Below are positions 60,118 to 64,000 of a stretch of DNA of 64,000 nucleotides, piece after piece. Each line of letters opens with the position of its first letter. Within the stretch, counting starts at the first letter, position 1. This DNA comes from Tunturibacter empetritectus (GTDB taxonomy: Bacteria; Acidobacteriota; Terriglobia; Terriglobales; Acidobacteriaceae): assembly GCF_040358985.1 (NCBI RefSeq), contig NZ_CP132932.1, forward strand, positions 1,488,001 through 1,552,000, in the 5' to 3' direction. The notes under the pieces are model-generated. The model was given only the letters and a program-made list of their open reading frames with translations, made no database searches and was not told the DNA's origin. A program made the position numbers and the translations under genes.

Positions 60118-62799
60118 TCACCGGGCCCCTTCCGTGGGCAACCCGGTGAGCCGCCAGTGATCTACCAAAGCTCCCACGTTAGCTTCAACACCAGCCCCCG
60201 CTGAAGTAGCGGAGGTCACTCCAACATTCCATCCATCCAAAACGACCAGGGCGTCCTCTCCCTTTAGATCCGCGGTCGCAGCTTCAATCGTGATCGTCCT
60301 CGTCTCGTTCGGCAACAGAGACACGTAGTTGTCGCTGTAATAAACGGGCAGCACTCGTTCTCCCGAGCGCTTGCGCCGCAGTTGCAGGTGAGTCATCAGC
60401 GCAATGTCTTTCCCTGTATTTTGCAGCGTCACAGTAACGAAGACCTTGTCCTCCGCATCGCGGCGAATCACCGACGCTCCAAGCGTCACCACAGGCAAGC
60501 TGCCCAACGCTTTAAGATCATCCTGATGCTCCGGCAGCGCACGCCAGTAAAAGTTCTCCGAGATCAGCTTCCCTGTTGCATCACGCAGCTCAAGCTTCAC
60601 GAAGTGAACCGCCGAAAGCGTTGAAGGCCACTCCACGCTTCCGAGCGTCGTTGCCAGGCTCGGTGCAGCCGACACGTCAAAGTCGTGTTGATACTGCACT
60701 ACCCCATCCAGGTTGTAGATCGCCAGGTGAGCATGCGCACTCTCCAGCGGAGTATCCAGATTGTTGATCACCTGGACCTCGCCATTCGCCTCATTCAGTT
60801 GAATATGAACCGGCTCGGCCGCCTTCTTCACCGCGAACAGCGCTGAGTTCGGCTCCAGATCATGGTGGTAAAGCTGCCACACAAAGCTGGGTTGAGCAGG
60901 ATTACTCATCCATGTAATCACGCCCGTTGTCGGATGGAACAGCTTCGCATTGCGGCCTTCATACATCGCGCGAAACGCCTCATAGTTCGCCAGCTGCGAC
61001 TTCCGCACAAAGTCCGCAAGATTCGCCACCTTGCCGTACCTGTCCGCAATCATCGCCGGATATTTGTCGCCATCCGCCGCGCCCTTGGCAAAGTCATGCT
61101 GCGCCCAGTCGTCGTTGATCGTCTCCCAATCCTTCTCCGGCATCATGCCATGAATCGACTCCAGCGTCGGCACCGACATGCTTCCAATCTCTGTCTTGAA
61201 CGCCTCGTCATACACATAGAACTCACGCGGCGTCCTCCAGTGATACGGCCCATGCGAGTTGACCCCGCGCCCATCAGCCGAGTTCGCCTGGTACAACCTC
61301 GTCGGCTCCAGTTCACTCATCAAAACGCGCAGCGCATCGTCAATCTTCTTCGGCGGATACCCTTCATTCCGCGCGCACCACAGCACAATCGAGGCATGGT
61401 TCCTAAACCGCAGAATCTTGTCGCGCACATTCGCCATGTACGTATCAAAATCATCTGGATCAGGCCCATCCGAAGGATTCGGCTGAAAAAACTCATCCCA
61501 CACCAGAATCCCGTACTTGTCGCACAGCTCATAAAAATCTTCGCTCGTACTCTGTCCTACCCAGTTGCGAATCAGGTTGAGATTCGCAATCTGGTGCATC
61601 CGAATCTGCGCCTCCAGCCGCTCCCGCGGATTGCGCTTCATCGCTTCATCTAGCCCCCAGTTCCCCCCGCGAATAAACACCCGAACCCCATTCACTGTGA
61701 TCGTCAGGTTCTCCGAATCAGGCACGGCATAGGTAAACTTGCGAACGCCGAAGCTCACATCTTTGTCGTCCGAAGTCTTCCCATCCACCTCAAAACTCAA
61801 ATGCAGCTTGTACAGATTCTGCGGCCCATACCCATTCGGCCACCACAGCTTCGGATGCTCCACGTGCATCGCCGGCGTGTTCTTCGCGTCGACCGCAACC
61901 GTCTGCGAGCTATGCGCCGCCACCACCACGCTCTGTTCGAACGTCACATCCCCAAAGCTTCCCTTCAGCACGCCCTTCTGCGGGGCATCCGTCACATTCT
62001 CCACTCGCGCCTGCACTGAAACATCAGCCGTATCCGTCTTAGGCAAAGGAAGATCCGTCGTCACCAGCGGATCTTTAATCATCACCGGCCCACTCGCCGA
62101 GAGAAAAACTTTCTGCCAGATTCCCGTATCCCGATCCCTTATCGCCGGAATCCAGTCCCATCCAATCGTCGAAAGAAACGTCGGCCCATCGATCGCGGTG
62201 ATGCCGCCATTCTTGCCCACGCCATCCCGAATCGTATGTTCATGCGGCACGCCCGGATGAGGCTGCGGCGACACCAGCACCGCCAGAACCGCCCTCTTAC
62301 CCGGCTTCACCACGGTCGAGATATCGAAGATCCCCCGCTTGAACGCGCCCTTCATCGTGCCAACCTGCGTCCCATTCACCCACACCTGTGCTGAAAAATT
62401 GATTCCTTCCAGGTTCAGCCACACATGCCTCCCCGCGTACGTCTTCGGCACCTCAAAAACCGTGCGATACCAGTACTGCGTGCGCGCAAGACTATCGGGA
62501 ATCTTGTCGGGACGGCTATTCTCCCCATACAAAGGCTCCGGGTAGGCGCCTGCATTCACCAGGCTCGTCAGCACCGTCCCAGGCACCGTCGCGGAGTACC
62601 ACCCCTGCGGTTTAAACTTCGCCGAAGCGATCGCATCCCCGGCCTGCGTCACCTTCGCCGCATCCTGCAGCTGCCAGCCAGCCGACAGAGTCACACTCTC
62701 AGGAACTGATGAGCTAGCTGCCAAAGCCACCGAACCCAACCCCACAGAACCTGCAACAAACGACAGCACCAACGCCGATCCCCAGACTCTCATTCGCAT
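60118..62799 (-). CDS. Secreted GH2-family glycoside hydrolase (beta-mannosidase-like)
   Basis: 893 residues. A signal peptide ends near SVALAASSS. The GH2 sugar-binding domain (LEGINFSAQVWVNGTQVGT), Ig-like domain and barrel are visible; acid/base in LWCARNEGYP and nucleophile in FKTEIGSMSVPTLES. The layout (mannosidase-like Ig domains at the end) fits exo-beta-mannosidase or exo-beta-D-glucosaminidase relatives. The N-E pair at the acid/base position differs from the S-D pair reported for true exo-glucosaminidases, which speaks against chitosan as substrate. Alone on its transcript. Confidence 0.9.
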   Translation of the reverse strand: MRMRVWGSALVLSFVAGSVGLGSVALAASSSVPESVTLSAGWQLQDAAKVTQAGDAIASAKFKPQGWYSATVPGTVLTSLVNAGAYPEPLYGENSRPDKIPDSLARTQYWYRTVFEVPKTYAGRHVWLNLEGINFSAQVWVNGTQVGTMKGAFKRGIFDISTVVKPGKRAVLAVLVSPQPHPGVPHEHTIRDGVGKNGGITAIDGPTFLSTIGWDWIPAIRDRDTGIWQKVFLSASGPVMIKDPLVTTDLPLPKTDTADVSVQARVENVTDAPQKGVLKGSFGDVTFEQSVVVAAHSSQTVAVDAKNTPAMHVEHPKLWWPNGYGPQNLYKLHLSFEVDGKTSDDKDVSFGVRKFTYAVPDSENLTITVNGVRVFIRGGNWGLDEAMKRNPRERLEAQIRMHQIANLNLIRNWVGQSTSEDFYELCDKYGILVWDEFFQPNPSDGPDPDDFDTYMANVRDKILRFRNHASIVLWCARNEGYPPKKIDDALRVLMSELEPTRLYQANSADGRGVNSHGPYHWRTPREFYVYDEAFKTEIGSMSVPTLESIHGMMPEKDWETINDDWAQHDFAKGAADGDKYPAMIADRYGKVANLADFVRKSQLANYEAFRAMYEGRNAKLFHPTTGVITWMSNPAQPSFVWQLYHHDLEPNSALFAVKKAAEPVHIQLNEANGEVQVINNLDTPLESAHAHLAIYNLDGVVQYQHDFDVSAAPSLATTLGSVEWPSTLSAVHFVKLELRDATGKLISENFYWRALPEHQDDLKALGSLPVVTLGASVIRRDAEDKVFVTVTLQNTGKDIALMTHLQLRRKRSGERVLPVYYSDNYVSLLPNETRTITIEAATADLKGEDALVVLDGWNVGVTSATSAGAGVEANVGALVDHWRLTGLPTEGAR

Positions 62800-62909
62800 T
62801 CAACCCGCACCTTTGATCGTGACGATCGGAATTTTCGAACGCGAAGACCGCCCCGCGCCTGACATAGAAAACCCTACACGATCATCAAGCAAAGGTCACA
62901 CCTGCGGCC

Positions 62910-64000
62910 TCACTGTTGAGTCGTCGACTCTGGCTTCGTCAGCTTCTTCGAGACCTGCGCCGGGGTAGGCAACTGCGATCGATCCCACCCTCCGCCCAGC
63001 GCCTCAATCAACTGCACCGAGGCCGTCATCTCCTGCACTCGTAGAGACGCGACCGACTGCCTATCCGTCAGTAGCGTCGTCTGCGCTGTCACCACGTTCA
63101 CGTAAGGATCGATGCCCGTCTGATACCGCGCCGTCTGGAGCGTCACAAACTCCTCCGCCGACTTCACCGCCTCTTGCTGCTGTAACTGCTGCTGCGAAAG
63201 AATACGCACGGAAGCAAGCGCATCCTCCACCTGCTGAAATCCCGTAAGAACAGCCTGCCGATAGCTCGCAACATCGGCGTTATAGACCTCCACAAACTGA
63301 TTCACCGTTGCCCTTCGCAGCCCGGCGTCGAAGACAGTCTCGCTCACCGTCGGCCCGATCGACCAGAACCGGCTCGGCCAATCAAGAAGATGCTTGAAGG
63401 TCGAGCTCTCAAATCCACCCGAAGCGCTCAACGTTAGATTCGGATAGTACGCCGCCGTCGCAATACCAATCTGGGCATTCGCCGACGCCATATTTCGCTC
63501 CGAAGCAGCAATATCAGGCCGCCTCTCCAGAAGCGCCGACGGCAACCCAATCGGTATCGGTGGGGGAGTCACACTCGAAGCCCTCACCGGAATAGAAAAG
63601 TCGGACGCATTGGCGCCCACCAGCAGCGCAATCGCATGCTCATACTGCGCGCGCGCCACCCCAAGATTGATCGCCTGCGACTGCACATTCTGCAGTGTAT
63701 TCTGCGCCTCCACCACCGAAATCCGGTCGCCAACGCCGGTCTCGTACTGCGCCTGCGTCAGCTTCAACGCCGTTTTATCCGCTTCCACCGTGTCGTTCAG
63801 AATTGCCTGCAGCGCATCCTGACCTCGTATCTCAAAGAAAAACGTGGCAAGGCTTGCCTGCTCAGTCAGCTTCTCATTTTCAAGATCGGCAGCGCTCAAC
63901 TGTGCGTTGTACTGCTGTTCATGAATCGTGCTGCGAACTCTGCCCCAGACATCCGGCTCCCACGAAACTGAAAGCGGCAGAGAGCCGACGGAGTTCGTTG
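62910..64000 (-). CDS. NodT-type outer-membrane efflux protein (5' end outside the window)
   Basis: The frame is open to the right edge; upstream codons read SWEPDVWGRVRSTIHEQQ, so the start is beyond 64000. About 360 residues of the C-terminal part show the NodT/TolC layout: GLPSALLERRPDIAASERNM, YYPNLTLSASGGFES, WSIGPTVSETVFDAGLRRA, and a second repeat with ARYQTGIDPYVNVVTAQTTLLT. It is the outer-membrane channel of an RND or MFS efflux system whose pump and adaptor genes would lie to the right. Confidence 0.93.
   Translation of the reverse strand, partial: TNSVGSLPLSVSWEPDVWGRVRSTIHEQQYNAQLSAADLENEKLTEQASLATFFFEIRGQDALQAILNDTVEADKTALKLTQAQYETGVGDRISVVEAQNTLQNVQSQAINLGVARAQYEHAIALLVGANASDFSIPVRASSVTPPPIPIGLPSALLERRPDIAASERNMASANAQIGIATAAYYPNLTLSASGGFESSTFKHLLDWPSRFWSIGPTVSETVFDAGLRRATVNQFVEVYNADVASYRQAVLTGFQQVEDALASVRILSQQQLQQQEAVKSAEEFVTLQTARYQTGIDPYVNVVTAQTTLLTDRQSVASLRVQEMTASVQLIEALGGGWDRSQLPTPAQVSKKLTKPESTTQQ

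Noticed and set aside
60862..61653. 263-codon frame opposite the GH2 gene
   Set aside because: It is antisense to a clear glycoside hydrolase and very rich in Arg/His/Pro, typical of a shadow frame.

Overview
The window looks like chromosome of an acidobacterium of the class Terriglobia (Granulicella/Terriglobus/Edaphobacter type). This is inferred from a TonB receptor with an N-terminal carboxypeptidase-regulatory-like domain, a secreted glycoside hydrolase followed by Ig-like repeats, several families I know mainly from that group, moderate-to-high GC and gene style. All comparisons were made by eye.

Layout. 1-2 kb: the tail of a regulatory-like-domain protein and a DedA-rhodanese fusion. 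1.8-10 kb: an efflux locus. A four-gene minus-strand operon (EmrB-like MFS pump, TolC-like channel, EmrA-like adaptor, amidohydrolase) is transcribed away from a plus-strand unit (secreted protein, second amidohydrolase, DUF2141 protein). Two near-identical TetR-type palindromes lie between them. 10-14.5 kb: two small membrane or repeat proteins, an SDR oxidoreductase and a GAF/PAS histidine kinase. 14.5-20 kb: a ParB-like C-terminal fragment, a frameshifted DinB gene, a large GH44/Ig-like protein and a YihY fragment. 20-27 kb: a stress and envelope group (extended AI-2E exporter, GlsB, His/Ala-rich protein, Crp/Fnr regulator, YflT-like protein, BON protein), followed by a decayed tyrosine recombinase. 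27.5-33.7 kb: a tightly coupled six-gene operon (alpha/beta hydrolase, gluconate-dehydrogenase-like small subunit, GMC oxidoreductase, GH15, two membrane proteins). 34-43 kb: an accessory region with DUF1440, SDR plus VKOR-like genes, two broken serine recombinases, a secreted metalloprotease, a truncated response-regulator chimera and a GNAT. It ends at 43,392-43,436 with the 3' half of a tRNA-Val(GAC), a good candidate for the scar of an integrated element lying to its left. 43.5-59.4 kb: a chitin / N-acetylglucosamine utilisation locus (TPR protein, GH20, GntR regulator, TonB receptor, GH18 chitinase, ROK regulator, esterase, PfkB kinase, APC permease). 59.5-64 kb: an MFS remnant, a small conserved protein, a GH2 enzyme and the start of a NodT-type efflux gene.

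How it fits together. The efflux locus reads as export and enzymatic removal of a small aromatic acid or similar compound under one absent TetR-type repressor. The 44-59 kb locus has the parts for chitin breakdown outside the cell, oligosaccharide uptake, release of amino sugar and phosphorylation, with two regulators. Between about 15 and 43 kb the density of broken genes, diverged direct repeats, recombinase remnants and the tRNA scar indicates an old, eroded integration zone.
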